From the NCBI GenBank assembly GCA_035771165.1, contig JAWNZC010000174.1, positions 523,501-587,500 of the forward strand: a DNA stretch of 64,000 nucleotides, in the 5' to 3' direction. Below are positions 26,309-37,800 of the stretch, one piece after another. The DNA comes from Paragorgia papillata (Eukaryota; Cnidaria; Anthozoa; Scleralcyonacea; Coralliidae). The position numbers and the translations under genes were made by a program. Every line of letters starts with the position of its first letter. Position 1 is the stretch's first letter. Below the pieces are notes generated by a model that saw only the letters and a program-made list of their open reading frames with translations, did no database searches and had not been told where the DNA came from.

Positions 26309-26615
26309 GGTGATGTACAGTCCGTTCTGCGCATGTACGAAACTAATGTTTACATCTTTATTTACAAAAATAATACTAATACCTTATTCAAGATTGTAAG
26401 CTTTTCTTGGTTCCCATTCATTACTTGTAACCAAAACAAAACATTTTCAGGAGAAATAGAAGAAATCCGAGGAGATATTCTCGCCGAATCGCTTGGTTTT
26501 CTGCCATGTTGTTCCTAACGGTTTACATTTTGCTGAGTACTTCATGTAATTATCTACGAATGTCATGTTTTGGGGACTACATGGCGGTCATGCGCAGAAC
26601 GGACTGTACGTCACC
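26309..26615. mobile_element. MITE inserted in a satellite monomer, copy 1
   Basis: 307 bp with 27-bp terminal inverted repeats at 26309-26335 and 26589-26615 (GGTGATGTACAGTCCGTTCT against GGTGACGTACAGTCCGTTCT, one mismatch over the full 27). Both flanks read TTAAATAAAGT, so a target duplication of about 11 bp or more is possible, though the satellite context makes its exact length uncertain. No transposase frame. Confidence 0.88.
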
Positions 26616-27035
26616 TTTAAATAAAGTATTTTTAGGCCTGTGGAAAGGAGAAGGCTGTATTTTGGCTGAAAACAATTTTTATTTTTTGGAAAAAATCTGG
26701 AGAAAAAATAAAGTGAAGGGGTTAGATTTTACTTTTTGACCGATTTTGGTCACCCTGAAACTTTTGAGTGAGGGTCAAAAACGGTTAAATAAAGTCGTTT
26801 TAAACCTTCTGTGAAAAGGAGAAGGCTCTATTTTGGCTAAAAATATTTTCTTTGATTTTTGGTCACTTTTGAAACTTTTGAGTTAGGGTCAAAAACGGTT
26901 AAATTAAGTCGTTTTAAACCTTCTGTGAAAAGGAGTTAGCGTTAGAAAGGGGTTAGCCTTTACTTTTTGACAGATTTTGGTCACTTTTGAAACTTTTGAG
27001 TTAGGGTAAAAAACGGTTAAATAAAGTCTTTTAAA

Positions 27036-27342
27036 GGTGATGTACAGTCCGTTCTGCGCATGTACGAAACTAATGTTTACATCTTTATTTACAAAAATAA
27101 TACTAATACCTTATTCAAGATTGTAAGCTTTTCTTGGTTCCCATTCATTACTTGTAACCAAAACAAAACATTTTCAGGAGAAATAGAAGAAATCCGAGGA
27201 GATATTCTCGCCGAATCGCTTGGTTTTCTGCCATGTTGTTCCTAACGGTTTACATTTTGCTGAGTACTTCATGTAATTATCTACGAATGTCATGTTTTGG
27301 GGACTACATGGCGGTCATGCGCAGAACGGACTGTACGTCACC
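27036..27342. mobile_element. MITE inserted in a satellite monomer, copy 2 (segmental duplicate)
   Basis: As far as I can read by eye, identical to the 26309 copy, including its 61-codon chance frame. The satellite flanks are also duplicated, so this copy arose by tandem duplication of the host segment and not by a second transposition. Confidence 0.88.
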
Positions 27343-27499
27343 TTTAAATAAAGTATTTTTAGACCTGTGGAAAGGAGAAGGCTGTATTTTGGCTGAAAAT
27401 TTTTTTTTTATTTTTTGGAAAAAATCCGGAGAAAAAATAAAGTGAAGGGGTTAGATTTTACTTTTTGACCGATTTTGGTCACTTTTGAAACTTTGTTTT

Positions 27500-27655
27500 T
27501 TTCGGGTTTTTAAAAAAAATCAAATACAGCCTTCTCCTTCCGACAGAACGTCGAAAAAGGGTTTATTTGCCAGTTTTTGACCCTATTTCAAAAGTTTGAA
27601 AAATGGCCAAAATCGGTCAAAAAGTAAAGGCTACCTCCCTTAACATTTTGACCAA
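27500..27655 (-). repeat. Inverted, diverged satellite monomer at the array edge
   Basis: The blocks AGCCTTCTCCTT, TTTTTGACCCTATTTCAAAAG and GGTCAAAAAGTAAAGGCTA are the reverse complement of the array monomer, so orientation flips at about 27500. Divergence is much higher than within the array. Confidence 0.8.
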
Positions 27656-28438
27656 TTTTTTAAGTAAGATTCAAATATAAATTATGTTTAAGTAGATATT
27701 TGCCTTTGTAACGACCAATTACAGTACACCTAGCTACCAGTGTTTGTAGCTGTAATTTTCTCAATGCAGAAGTAGAAATAAAGTTACCAAAACCTTGGGT
27801 AGGTAGGGGATTGTATTGCTTTCTACAGTAGAGGTGAGAGATAAGTGCCTGGGGTACTAGGTAATTTATAAGAGAACAATGATTACCAGTTGGGATACAG
27901 TAAGAAATGATCTCACTAATCCCACCCTTACAGTATAAAGCAATTCAACCTAATACCCAAGGTCTTTTCTCCACTAACTTCACTCCCATCTCTGCAGAGA
28001 AAAGATCATGCCTACAAGCTAGGCAGCTTGGTGTTGGTAAATAATGTCAGCCAATTCACAGAACTCTTAATTTACAGTCAAAAATGACTGTAGAGTTTAA
28101 GAGAAAATTTGCTCGACATTGACTGACAAATTGCAATTATGACAGCTCAGCAGGCCATATCAACAATGTCCATTATTAAATTTAACCCTTCAAATATCAT
28201 ATATAGTAACAAAAACTAAAAACTTTGCCATGAAGATAAAAAAAAGTTGACTATACGTTCACCAATACGTACTTCTCTGCACACTTTTCTGCATCCTTTT
28301 CTTGACTTTTAGAAATTTCAAGCAGCAGTACTGGTAACCTTAAATCGATTCAAACAACAGATGTTAAACAATATTAATTATCATAAAATATTTAAACGAC
28401 AGGACACTACACTGCCATACAACTTTTAAACAGATATA
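27656..28438. other. No gene recognised
   Basis: AT-rich, non-repetitive by eye, with no long frame and no clear splice-bounded exon on either strand. Confidence 0.6.
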
Positions 28439-28934
28439 TTAAAGGGTATTGGCAATAAAAATTAAGTTTATCTCATTTGAAAGAACTCGTCAAATGGTAT
28501 AAGAAGACCTTTTACAATTTTACCGTATCTGTTTTGGTTTTGGAAGTATTTCGACCAAACTCAGCGTGCTGTCCACCATCTTGGAATTATTTTCGATATG
28601 CAAAATTATGCATGTGACGACATAACCAGGGTAAAGTGAAATGTTTATCTTGCCAACCTTATGACATTATGAGCTAGAAACTCGATTTTTTGTTGCGCTA
28701 TTTCCATTTTTAATTTGGGCACCCACGGAGTAGTTTCATCAGGTTTACCCTGCTTGTGACGTCACCAATTTCCTAGTTAATTACACCCAATATTACAACA
28801 AGATGGCGGACAGCACGCTGTCTTTGGTCGAAATTTTTCAAAACACAAGAAAGATACAGAAAAATTACAAAAGGTCTTCTTATACCATTTGGCGAGTTAT
28901 TTAAGACTTAATTTTTATTGCCAATACCCTTTAA
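28439..28934. mobile_element. Fold-back element with ~140-bp terminal inverted repeats
   Basis: The left arm 28439-28585 (from TTAAAGGGTATTGGCAATA to GCGTGCTGTCC) is matched in inverse by 28799-28934 with scattered mismatches. The spacer contains TGACGTCACC. The inner arm sequence (AAATTAAGTTT, then a GAAAGAACTCGTCAAATGG block) recurs in elements near 36.6, 41.0 and 47.0 kb, so it belongs to a dispersed family. No coding capacity. Confidence 0.85.
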
Positions 28935-29269
28935 CAGGCTAAAATAGGAAATGCCAGTTACCGAAAGCAGTTAAAATAATTAATAAATCCAATATGCACA
29001 TACCTTGGATATCTTGAATCAGGATACCATCGAATCATAGTACTCCATACACAGTTTCAATCCATGCAATTATTCGTAAAGGTATTCGTAAATGTCTCAA
29101 GCAACAACACTTGGTAGAGAACAGCTAGAAAACAAACAAATACATTAGTTAGTTCATTACATTTGTCATTTCGTCGATTATAATGTCCAAAAAACACAAA
29201 TATTACGTCCAGGTAATAGCTTAACAATCAGTGAATCTTCGTGGACTTTAATAAAGGCTTAAAACTTAC
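28935..29269. other. Intron or 3' region of the weak 29270 exon model
   Basis: Minus strand: an acceptor-like TTTGTTTTCTAG precedes 29132. If joined in phase 0 to the exon ending at 29270, the frame runs 29 codons and stops. A further donor-like CCAAG/GTATGT follows near 29003. Too weak to call a gene. Confidence 0.25.
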
Positions 29270-29437
29270 GGATGGAGGTGATTTTTCTTTCGCCATATGC
29301 ATGTGATAATTTGCATGTTGTTCTCCTTGGACTTTAAATTTCCCGCAAAATATTTCGCATGGTTCAAAATGACTTTCGGAAACCCGAGCAATTCCGACGA
29401 ATCCCGAGTGGTGACGCGTCATAACCAAAGCAAACAT
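29270..29437 (-). CDS. Possible first coding exon of an unrecognised gene
   Basis: Minus strand. An ATG at 29437 in a good context (CTCCGCCATG) opens 56 codons that end exactly at a strong donor (CCATCC/GTAAGTTTTA, GT at 29268-29269) in phase 0. The peptide starts MFALVMTRHH and contains two cysteines and a His/Met-rich stretch (HANYHMHMAKEK). I recognise no domain. Joining to the nearest downstream acceptor gives only about 85 residues, so this may be part of a non-coding or short-ORF transcript. Confidence 0.28.
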
Positions 29438-29959
29438 GGCGGAGTTTTTTTGTTGCTTTTTTAACAGCATCGATCATTTTCTTGCTTTCTCTTCTCTTTT
29501 GGAAATGGATAAATGGACGAGGAGTTAAGACAAATGAGAATCTCAAGGCCAGATGTGAGCAAAAATCGTTTGAAGAGAAAGACGAACACTCGAGTCGACT
29601 TATGACATATAGAATGGTGACAGTTTGTCTGGGGAAGAGAAGCGTACTTACCTCGCCTTAGTCCTCCTTGCAATAATTTGCCCTAGCCTTGCCTTAGACT
29701 GACTTAAGACTGCCTTAGACTGACTTTAATAGCCCCTTAAATTATTTCCCCAAAACTTGGGATTTAATTTATGCAAGAACAAGCAATCTGCCAATCGCTC
29801 GAGTGTTCACATACCTTACTCTTACCGAGTTAGGGCTGTGACACAGATTACCAAAGGTCTAGCTTTAGCTTCGTGTACGTTTGATGTTCTAGGAAGGCAT
29901 TTCCTATGGTGTATTCTTCTCCGAGAGCCGAGTCTTCTTGCAGCTGCCAGTTCGTGGGG
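29438..29959. other. No gene recognised; possible 5' flank of the 29270 exon
   Basis: Short overlapping frames only. A short tandem motif built on CCTTAGACTGACTT/AAGACTG occurs at about 29686-29730. Confidence 0.4.
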
Positions 29960-30475
29960 TTTCACCATTCTGTCAGGTAGTTTTCTGGTGCATTTGAAAG
30001 TGACCAGTACTCACCATTCTCGGTATGGTAGTTTTCTGGTGCGTTTGAGAGTGACCAACAGATTATCAAGCCATCTGAAATTGACCAAGATCACTCGCCA
30101 TTCTGCCTTGTAGTTCTTAGGTGCATTTAAAAGTGACCAGCAGTTTACCAAATCATCTGAAGTTGACTAAGATCACTTAATAATCACCATTGTCTGGTAG
30201 TTTTCTGGTGCGTTTGAGAGTGACCAGCATTTTACCAAACCATCTGAAGTTGACTAAGATCACTTGATACTCACCATTGTCTGGTAGTTTTCTGGTGCGT
30301 TTAAAAGTGACCAGCAGTTTACCAAGCCATCTGGAGTTGACTAAGCTCACTTGATACTCACCATTTCTGGTAGTTTTCTGGTGCGTTTGAGAGCGACTAG
30401 CAGTTTACCAAGCCATCTGGAGTTGACTAAGCTCACTTGATACTCACCATTCCTGGTAGTTGTTTGGTGCACTGA
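29960..30475 (+). repeat. Minisatellite, ~86-bp unit, about 5-6 copies
   Basis: The word CTGGTAGTTTTCTGGTGCG recurs at 30194, 30281, 30367 and (variant) 30453, a period of 86-87 bp. Earlier, more diverged units start near 29960. Each unit holds GTGACCAGCAGTTTACCAA and GTTGACTAAG blocks. Confidence 0.88.
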
Positions 30476-30551
30476 GAATAAAACGTACAAAACACTTCAT
30501 TGTACTAACAAAAAGTTTTGCTTGGTAGAATCGGAAAAATGTCACCGGCCC

Positions 30552-30760
30552 CTACACGCGTAAAATCGCACAGTTCGTCAACAGGATGGATTCGAAACAA
30601 GCTTATAGCACGCCAGTTAACAAGTTGTGATTATAGCAAGCCGTTACAAGCTTCTTGTTGTCAACCTTGTTACGTCTTTATCATACCTGTAACAACGACA
30701 GACAGTCACAGACTGTTCAAAAAGTCCGCTGTTAATAATTTTTAATTTCTTTATTATATG
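30552..30760 (+). mobile_element. Probable partial copy of the CTACACGCG element family
   Basis: It begins CTACACGCGTAAAATCGCACAG, like the terminal repeat of the element at 41814, and is followed by the same kind of ACAAGTTGT/TTACAAG words. No matching right end was found, so the copy is truncated or diverged. Confidence 0.4.
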
Positions 30761-31305
30761 AAGTACATTCTATATTACAATTATTGTATACTTTTTACAA
30801 GTTTTGGTTTCATTTCGAGTTAAAATAATTCAACGTTAAAATTCACTGTACAAATTCGATTTCAAAAAAAAAAGAAAAGCAGACAAAAAATAGAACCACC
30901 GCCTTAATTCGTTTTTTTATGTCAGTCTTGTCCCTTTCGTTATTGAAATTTGTTGTATTTAGTTCAGTTTTGCCCTCCGTTACAATTTAAAACTGTCACT
31001 GACGTGCGAGTGTGAAAAATAAAGAAGTTGTTGAAATTGTAATTTTGTGGTTAGTTCACGATATACGATGGTCTACTGAGGCGAAAAAAGATGACAGAAT
31101 GTAAAAGCTTTAAAAGAATGCTTGTTTCTACATGAACCATATGCACATCTACCACATCTACCACATGTTGTTACATGCATCAAATATCTACCACATGTTG
31201 TTCACATGTCTACCACATGTTGTTCACGAATGGTAGAAATACGTGTCCCTTTTCTCATGGTAGCAACCGCTGACTATATTCTGCCGGAAATTTTTATTGG
31301 TAATA
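30761..31305. other. No gene recognised; short CCACATGTTGTTCAC tandem at 31147-31225
   Basis: Otherwise plain AT-rich sequence. The tandem holds about four imperfect copies of a roughly 20-bp unit built on TACCACATGTTGTTCACATG. Confidence 0.5.
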
Positions 31306-31401
31306 ATTCCATGTCCTAAATAACCCAGGTACTTCATGAAAGCCTGACCCTAACACACACCCTAATCCTAACCAATAAATTCGTGAATATAGGACATGGA
31401 T
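31306..31401 (-). mobile_element. Short TIR element (~96 bp), inverse of the copy at 55450
   Basis: The ends are ATTCCATGTCCTA and TAGGACATGGAT in inverse, and the inside reads CCTGACCCTAACACACACCC. The whole stretch is the reverse complement of 55450-55545 with few differences, which shows it is a dispersed repeat. Confidence 0.8.
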
Positions 31402-32431
31402 TTATAACCTTTTTATTTGACTGTGGGCTCAGCCACGCCCGCGGTTCATCAGTGTGATTACAAAAAATATTGAAAAAGGTCAGCGATTACTACCATGGGA
31501 GAAAAGACCCACAAATCGAGGAGCAGGGAAATCTGTCTGCGCATGCTTCAACCGCAAGTCTAATGCGGGTTTTCCACTGGAGTTTTCCAAAGATAATTCA
31601 GTGTAAACAAATATGGTGGTGGGATGGCCAGGAAAAGGTTTGCTATTTAATATCGTTGCTTTTCTGCATTTTGAAATGTAATAGAAATTGTAAATAAAAT
31701 AAAGAAAATACGCGGAATGTCGAAAGCCAAACAATATATTTACAAACGTGTGGCATGTCCAGAATGACAGCTGTATAATAACAGCGACAAACGCATGGTT
31801 TCGAAGACGAAATGAGGGGTCAACGGCTATTTTTAACGGTAAACATCTACCAACAATACGTTCCCATACAACCAGAGAATGAAATCACATGATTTTCGTT
31901 TTGGAGCAAACGGCAAACTTTGCAGAAATTAACAATATTTGCATGTCGTCGTCACACTGATATTAGTAGCATAGACAAGTCAAACTTCATTGTAAGATCT
32001 GAGCAAGACAAAAAAAACTGATTATATATTTCTATGTACGAACGGAATTATACATAAATTTAGCACAACATTGTGGCAGTTAAAAGGTCTTGCTCGACAT
32101 AAGACAGAATGTAAGTTCGTTTCACAGAAAGCATTAACTAGTAAACAAGTCGTCGGATGAAAGGTATGAATACATAATTTACCTACCAACGGCAATTTTC
32201 CCATTACTAAATACCCCTCAGGTATCAAGAGCAGAACTTGGATAAACATGAATCGGTAATTACATTTTGGAGCAAAAGGTAAATTTTACGATATAGTCGG
32301 TCAGTCATCCCCCACCGATTTGGCTCTAATGTGGTTTCTCATACCGCCATTTCATCTTCCAATATTTATATAACCTGCCACTTGAAATATCTCCTTTCAA
32401 ATCTCAGAACAAAGTCCGTGTTGCCAGGAAA
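31402..32431. other. No gene recognised
   Basis: Several 60-85 codon chance frames overlap on both strands. None has paired splice sites or recognisable motifs. Confidence 0.5.
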
Positions 32432-32585
32432 TTATCGACATATGTTAAAGCTCTGGTTAACCGACAGATAGTTAGTAAATATTGCAAACATCTTGGTGGT
32501 TATGTCTTCTTCACATTTTCAAATATACCGACATAGCTCAATGAGCCTGCTGTATTTCTCAATAGCGGTAACAAATTTCCCTGCT
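32432..32585 (+). repeat. Dispersed repeat, paired with 55295-55445
   Basis: The block containing AAGCTCTGGTTAACCGACAG and CACATTTTCAAA..CGACA is a diverged copy of the stretch at 55.3 kb (AAACTCTGGTTGACCGACAG). In the 55-kb copy one frame is open; here it has a stop, so coding significance is doubtful. Confidence 0.6.
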
Positions 32586-32925
32586 TTTCACAAACCGTAA
32601 TCTTCGATTGGTAATTCTCTTTCAGTCACTGATATTCACTTACCCTAAAAGATTTGTCAGCTCTGTAAACTTTTACTGATGTTAGAAATTTCAATGAAAC
32701 ATGAGATCGTGTCTATCAAAAAAGCATAATATTTTAGTACAGTAACTAACTGTCGCTAGAGACAAGAAGTAAAGAGTTCTACTTTAAGCTAAATACTCAA
32801 AATGATGCTCTTACCAGTTCCAGCATTTTTTTGTTTTATCTGAAGTACTGTGGCAACTGAGACATAGCTAAACTATATGAAAAGAAAACATTGTTGAGAC
32901 AGGTTGTAGTTTTTTCTTTCTGTCT
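32586..32925. other. No gene recognised
   Basis: Plain AT-rich sequence. Confidence 0.6.
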
Positions 32926-33362
32926 ACACTGCACTCTACATTGCACTCCACTCTAATCACCTCCATTCCATTCCAGTCCACCCTACTACACTCCAATCCA
33001 CTTCAGTCCACTTCATGCATTCCACTTTACTTCATTCGACCCCACTACTCCATTCCACTTCAGTCCACTCTACTCTACCACTCTCTACTAGTCTCCACTC
33101 CATTCACTCTACTCCATTCCACTCCATTCTACTCCACCCTACTCCATTCCATTCCACGCCATTCCACTCTACTCCATTCCACTTCAGTCCACTCTACTCT
33201 ACCACACTCTACTAGTCTCCACTCCATTCACTCTACTCCATTCTACTCCAACCTACTCCATTCCATTCCACGCCATTCCACTCTACTCCATTCCACTCCA
33301 CTCCACTCCACTCTACTCCACTTCACTCCACTTCATTCCACTCCACTTTACTTCATTCTATT
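32926..33362 (+). repeat. CCACT/CCATT-type minisatellite
   Basis: Irregular runs of 5-bp words CCATT, CCACT and CTACT over more than 400 bp. A longer unit is also duplicated (33060-33130 resembles 33180-33260). The 147- and 66-codon frames here, rich in Thr-Leu-His-Ser, are artefacts. Confidence 0.93.
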
Positions 33363-33435
33363 GAGCAACTTAACTGGTACCTGATCAATGCATTTTTCTT
33401 TGCTGTCCGTGAAATTTCCAGGAATACACTCCAGG

Positions 33436-34440
33436 CTAATCCCTTTACATTTTTACCGATTTTTCAACTCTTGAAATATGGCTAATATATGAGGATTTAG
33501 GACAAATAAAGCCTTCTCGTTTCTACAGAAGCTGAAAAATGGCTTTATTTGAGCTAAATTATCATTTTTTGACCCAATTTCAAAAGCTTTACATATTTGC
33601 CTATTTTGGCCATTTTTTCAACTTTTGAAATAAGGCTAAAATATGAAGATTTAAGACAAATAATGCCTTTTCTTTGTTACAGAAGCTGCAAAAAAGCTTT
33701 ATTTGAGTTAAATTATCATTTTTTACCCTATATCAAAAGCTCAAAAAATGGCCAAAAAGTAAATGCTAACCCCTTTACATTTGGACCGATTTTGGCAAAT
33801 TTTGTTTCAGCTTTTGAAATAAGGATAAACTATGAGGATTTAGCACAAATGAAGCCTTCTCGTTGCTACAGAAGCTGCAAAAAGGCTTTATTTGAGATAA
33901 ATTACTATTTTTTGACCGTATTTAAAAAGTGGAAAATATGGCCAAAATTGGCCAAAAAGTAAAGGTTAACCCCTTTACATTTTTACCAATTCTGGCCATT
34001 TTTGGCTATTTTTTCAATTTTTGAAATAAGGCTAAAATATGAGGATTTAGCACAAATAAAGCCTTCTTGTTGCCACATAAGCTGCAGAAATTCGTTATTG
34101 GTGTTAAATTAGGATTTTTTTTACCCTATTTCAAAAACTCAAAAAGTAAATGCTAACCCCTTCACATTTTTTACCGATTTTTCAACCTTTGAAATATGGC
34201 TAAAATAAGAGGATTTAGCACAAATAAAGCCTTCTCGTTGACACAGAAGCTGCAGAAAGGCTTTATTTGAGATAAATTATCATTTTTTAACCAATGTCAA
34301 AAGCTCAATTTTCAAGCTTTACATTTTCACCGATTTTCACCATTTTTTCAACTTTTAAAAAAAGGCTGAAATATGAATATTTAGCACAAATAAAGCCTTC
34401 TCGTTGCAACAGAAGCTGCAAAAAGGTCTTTCATTATACC
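33436..34440 (-). repeat. Old inverted satellite monomers (about five to six, ~180-190 bp)
   Basis: The blocks GCTAACCCCTTTACATTTTTACCGATTTT, AGCCTTCTCGTTGCTACAGAAGCTGCAAAAAGG and TTTTTGACCCTATTTCAAAAGCT recur. They are the reverse complement, strongly diverged, of the main array monomer. The monomers are longer and mutually diverged, as expected for an old edge not reached by homogenisation. The 60-120 codon frames are artefacts. Confidence 0.82.
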
Positions 34441-34532
34441 TTTTTTCAAGTAATTGGAGAAAATTTATATTGCCAAATCTCTTGTTGAGGATTACCGATT
34501 AAATCGCGTTTACTCAAGGAAAAAACAAAAAC

Positions 34533-34538
34533 TTTATT
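34533..34538 (-). promoter_or_regulatory. Polyadenylation signal overlapping the stop codon
   Basis: AATAAA on the minus strand (TTTATT on plus) shares bases with the TAA stop at 34534-34536. Confidence 0.5.
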
Positions 34539-34727
34539 TGATTTTGTTGGTCGATCGCCCCCTTATGAAGATAACAAGAGCAGTGATAGATACGACTAGC
34601 AGTTGGGTAAGAATTACGACAGTCAGGTAGCCAGTTTCAACGTAATTCAATCCAAAAAACGCCGCCAGAGGATGCTGAGATAAATTTCCAAGTCTTTCTT
34701 TTAGGTATTCACACTCGTCTGTTTCGC
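34534..34727 (-). CDS. Last exon of the membrane-protein model
   Basis: The acceptor TTTATTTATTACCAAG precedes 34727. Two leftover bases GC fit the phase-1 exon at 41147 and form a Ser codon. 63 codons follow. The peptide starts ETDECEYLKERLGN, then has a hydrophobic helix with YLTVVILTQLLVVSITALVI (about residues 33-53 of the exon) and the basic tail RGRSTNKIK before the stop. Confidence 0.6.
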
Positions 34728-34788
34728 CTTGGTAATAAATAAAACTATTATTAAGAGAAAATATGTATATGCTAGCTCGGGTATGAGA

Positions 34789-34823
<35 letters not shown>

Positions 34824-37800
34824 GCGTGCCGCAGCAGGACTCAAACAGTATACGTTTCCTTCTAAAAACCTTCTGCTTTAGTCTACAAGACATCTTATTT
34901 TATACTATCGCTACAGGAAGACTATGTCTACGATTGACGCAAAGGGAACTTCTACTTAAAAACATTCTATTGGTTAACTACAAGACAGGAAGAACATACA
35001 AGAGAATCCTACACTAAAAGGAACAACATATTTTACTATTTACGTATACGAAGATAGAACAACATCCTAAACTATGATACAACATGCTGAGAGGAACTAC
35101 ATATCAAATTGTTTACGTACATCGAAGTGTCATATATCAGATAAGAGTCTATTGCTCGATAATCTAAATTAAAGTATTGGCTATATATACAGAATTACAG
35201 GTCACTACATATATATAGTTATGAAATATGAAATATAAGATATCGAACTTATGATATGAAAGAAGATATGAAATAAAAGATATAGAATATAATATATGAA
35301 ATACAAAATGCAAGATATAAAATATTAAATATAAGATATGGAATAAAAAACTACAAAAATAACATAATATTATATGATATGGTATGAAATATAAGATATA
35401 AAAAAATCTTGAAAAACATTAAGATGTAAAATAGAAAAAAATTAAGATGTAAAATATGAAATATAAGATAGGACATATAAGTTCTGAAATATAATATATA
35501 AAATATAGGATATTGAATATAAGTTATAAAATGTAAAATATGAAATATATCAGATATGAAATATACGATATAAAATATAAGATGAAATATAAAATATAGT
35601 AAATATACAGTATTTTTATGCGATGTAATATATCAACAACGAGTTTGAGTGTTTCATGAGGGGATTCAAACACGAGAAAACATGAGCGATTTCAATAAGA
35701 AAATGAAATTAAAATAAACCTTAATGATATTTTATTCATGAGTGTGTAAAATTTATTCATACAGCAACTTGTTTATTTTGCATATTAGATAATTGAGATA
35801 TTAAGAATTAGATGAACACCGGTTTTCATCTAATATCATGGGTGGTACACGATATTAGCCAGCATGTTTAACTGAAGCATCCAACTTCAATCGGGTGATT
35901 GAATGAACTATTGTAAATAGCTAATTATTGCATGAATTATTAATGAGTTTAGAATATAAATAAAAGATATGTAAAATAGATATAAAATATAAAATGAAGA
36001 TATAAAATATAAGATATGAAATATAGAATATGAAATATAAGTTATGAAATGTAAGATATAAAATATATTTCATTACTTATATTTTATATCTTATATTTCA
36101 TATCTTACATTCCATAACTTATATTTTATATTTTATATCTTATATAAGATATAAAATATAAAATATAAGATATGTAATATATGTAATATATTATTTACTA
36201 ATATAAGATATGAGCTATAAGATATGAACTATAAGTATAAGATATTAATAGAATATATGTACATATGTATATAAGATTTGATTAGAGTACTAACTAAGAA
36301 TAATTTGGTTTTCCCTTACTTCTGAAATATATAATTTCACTTACCGTCATAAAGCTGAAACGATGTATTAACAGCCAATGTAATTTGTGTGTGGCATAGA
36401 TTAAACACCTTAAGACTGCAAGTCCCGACATAATTTTGGCGTAGAAGGCGAGAGCTGGAAAAAATGACCAAAATTTTTTACCAGTTGTCGTAAAAGGTCG
36501 CACTAAAACATATCGCCATATTCTGGCAAACGACAAGTAGTACTATATCTAAAAGCGCCTATGAAACGAAAATTAAGTTTGTCTTATTTAAACGAACACT
36601 TAAAATGGTGGAGTAACATCTTTTGTAGTTTTTGGTTTCCTTGCTTCGTTCTTGAGATATTTCAGTTTGTTTGATATGTAAATTTGACTTATAAGATAAC
36701 TTTACGTCACTCTTTGCATAATGACTTATCGCAAAAGATTATTTTGTCAAACAAAAACACTTAAAATTTACAGACGCTGTTGTAGGAGAAACACTCGCAC
36801 ATGCATGGTTCCTAATTCGCCAAGTGCTTTTGTTCAATAATAACAAAGATATAGAATACTTTGCGATAAGAAGAATACTGATTTTGTCTTGTTAAAGTGC
36901 CTATGAAACGAAAATTAAGTTTGTCTTGTTTGAAAGAACACTTAAAATGACAATATAACATGTTTTGTAGATTTTCGTTTCCTCGCTTCGTTTTTGAGAT
37001 ATTTCAGTTTGTTTGATATGTAAATTTGACTTATAAGATAACTTTACGTCACAGTTTGCATAATGACTTATCGCAAAGTGCATGTTCTATATCTTTGTTA
37101 TTATTGAACAAAAGCACTTGGCGAATTAGGAACCATGCATGTGCGAGTGTTTCTCCTACAACAGCGTCTGTAAATTTTAAGTGTTTTTGTTTGACAAAAT
37201 AATCTTTTGCGATAAGTCATTATGCAAACTGTGACGTAAAGTTATCTTATAAGTCAAATTTACATATCAAACAAACTGAAATATCTCAAAAACGAAGCGA
37301 GGAAACGAAAATCTACAAAACATGTTATGTTGTCACTTTAAGTGTTCTTTCAAACAAGACAAACTTAATTTTCGTTTCATAGGCACTTTAACAAGACAAA
37401 ATCAGTATTCTTCATCATGGCTTCCCTTCTCAAAAATTAATAGCCCACACTTTTTATCTAAATATTTTTGAGGCTTGGTTTCAGAAATAGTTTCTTGGTT
37501 TCTAAGCGCACGGCGTACATTATAAGATGGATTAAAGCATGTTCTTGAGGGGGAGGAAGCGGGGAGAAGGGAAAAGTTTCCTAGGAAATATTAGCCTGTG
37601 AAGCAAGCGCTAACGAGCAGAAGGACGAGTTGAAAGAGCGCCTGCCATCATCAACCCACTTTTTGAATTACTCCCCCTTTTAAAATGTTTAATTATTTTC
37701 AAAGCCTGTCAAATGAAACCAATTATGGTAATTCCTCAGTTTCGCATCCCACTGCTTTTGCGCATAATTCTGCAATACTAATTCAAGATGTATTCAAGTG

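Larger units (their letters stand above)
26224..27499 (+). repeat. Diverged satellite monomers with an internal 727-bp tandem duplication
   Basis: Satellite blocks resume right after the retrotransposon (TTAGCCTTTACTTCTTGACCG at 26226) and are more diverged than the main array. A segment starting about 26224-26240 repeats at an offset of exactly 727 bp (MITE start 26309 and 27036), nearly identical, including the MITE inside it. Confidence 0.88.

Noticed and set aside
32941..33384. 147-codon Thr/Leu/His/Ser-rich frame
   Set aside because: Produced by the CCATT/CCACT minisatellite; overlapping frames are equally open.
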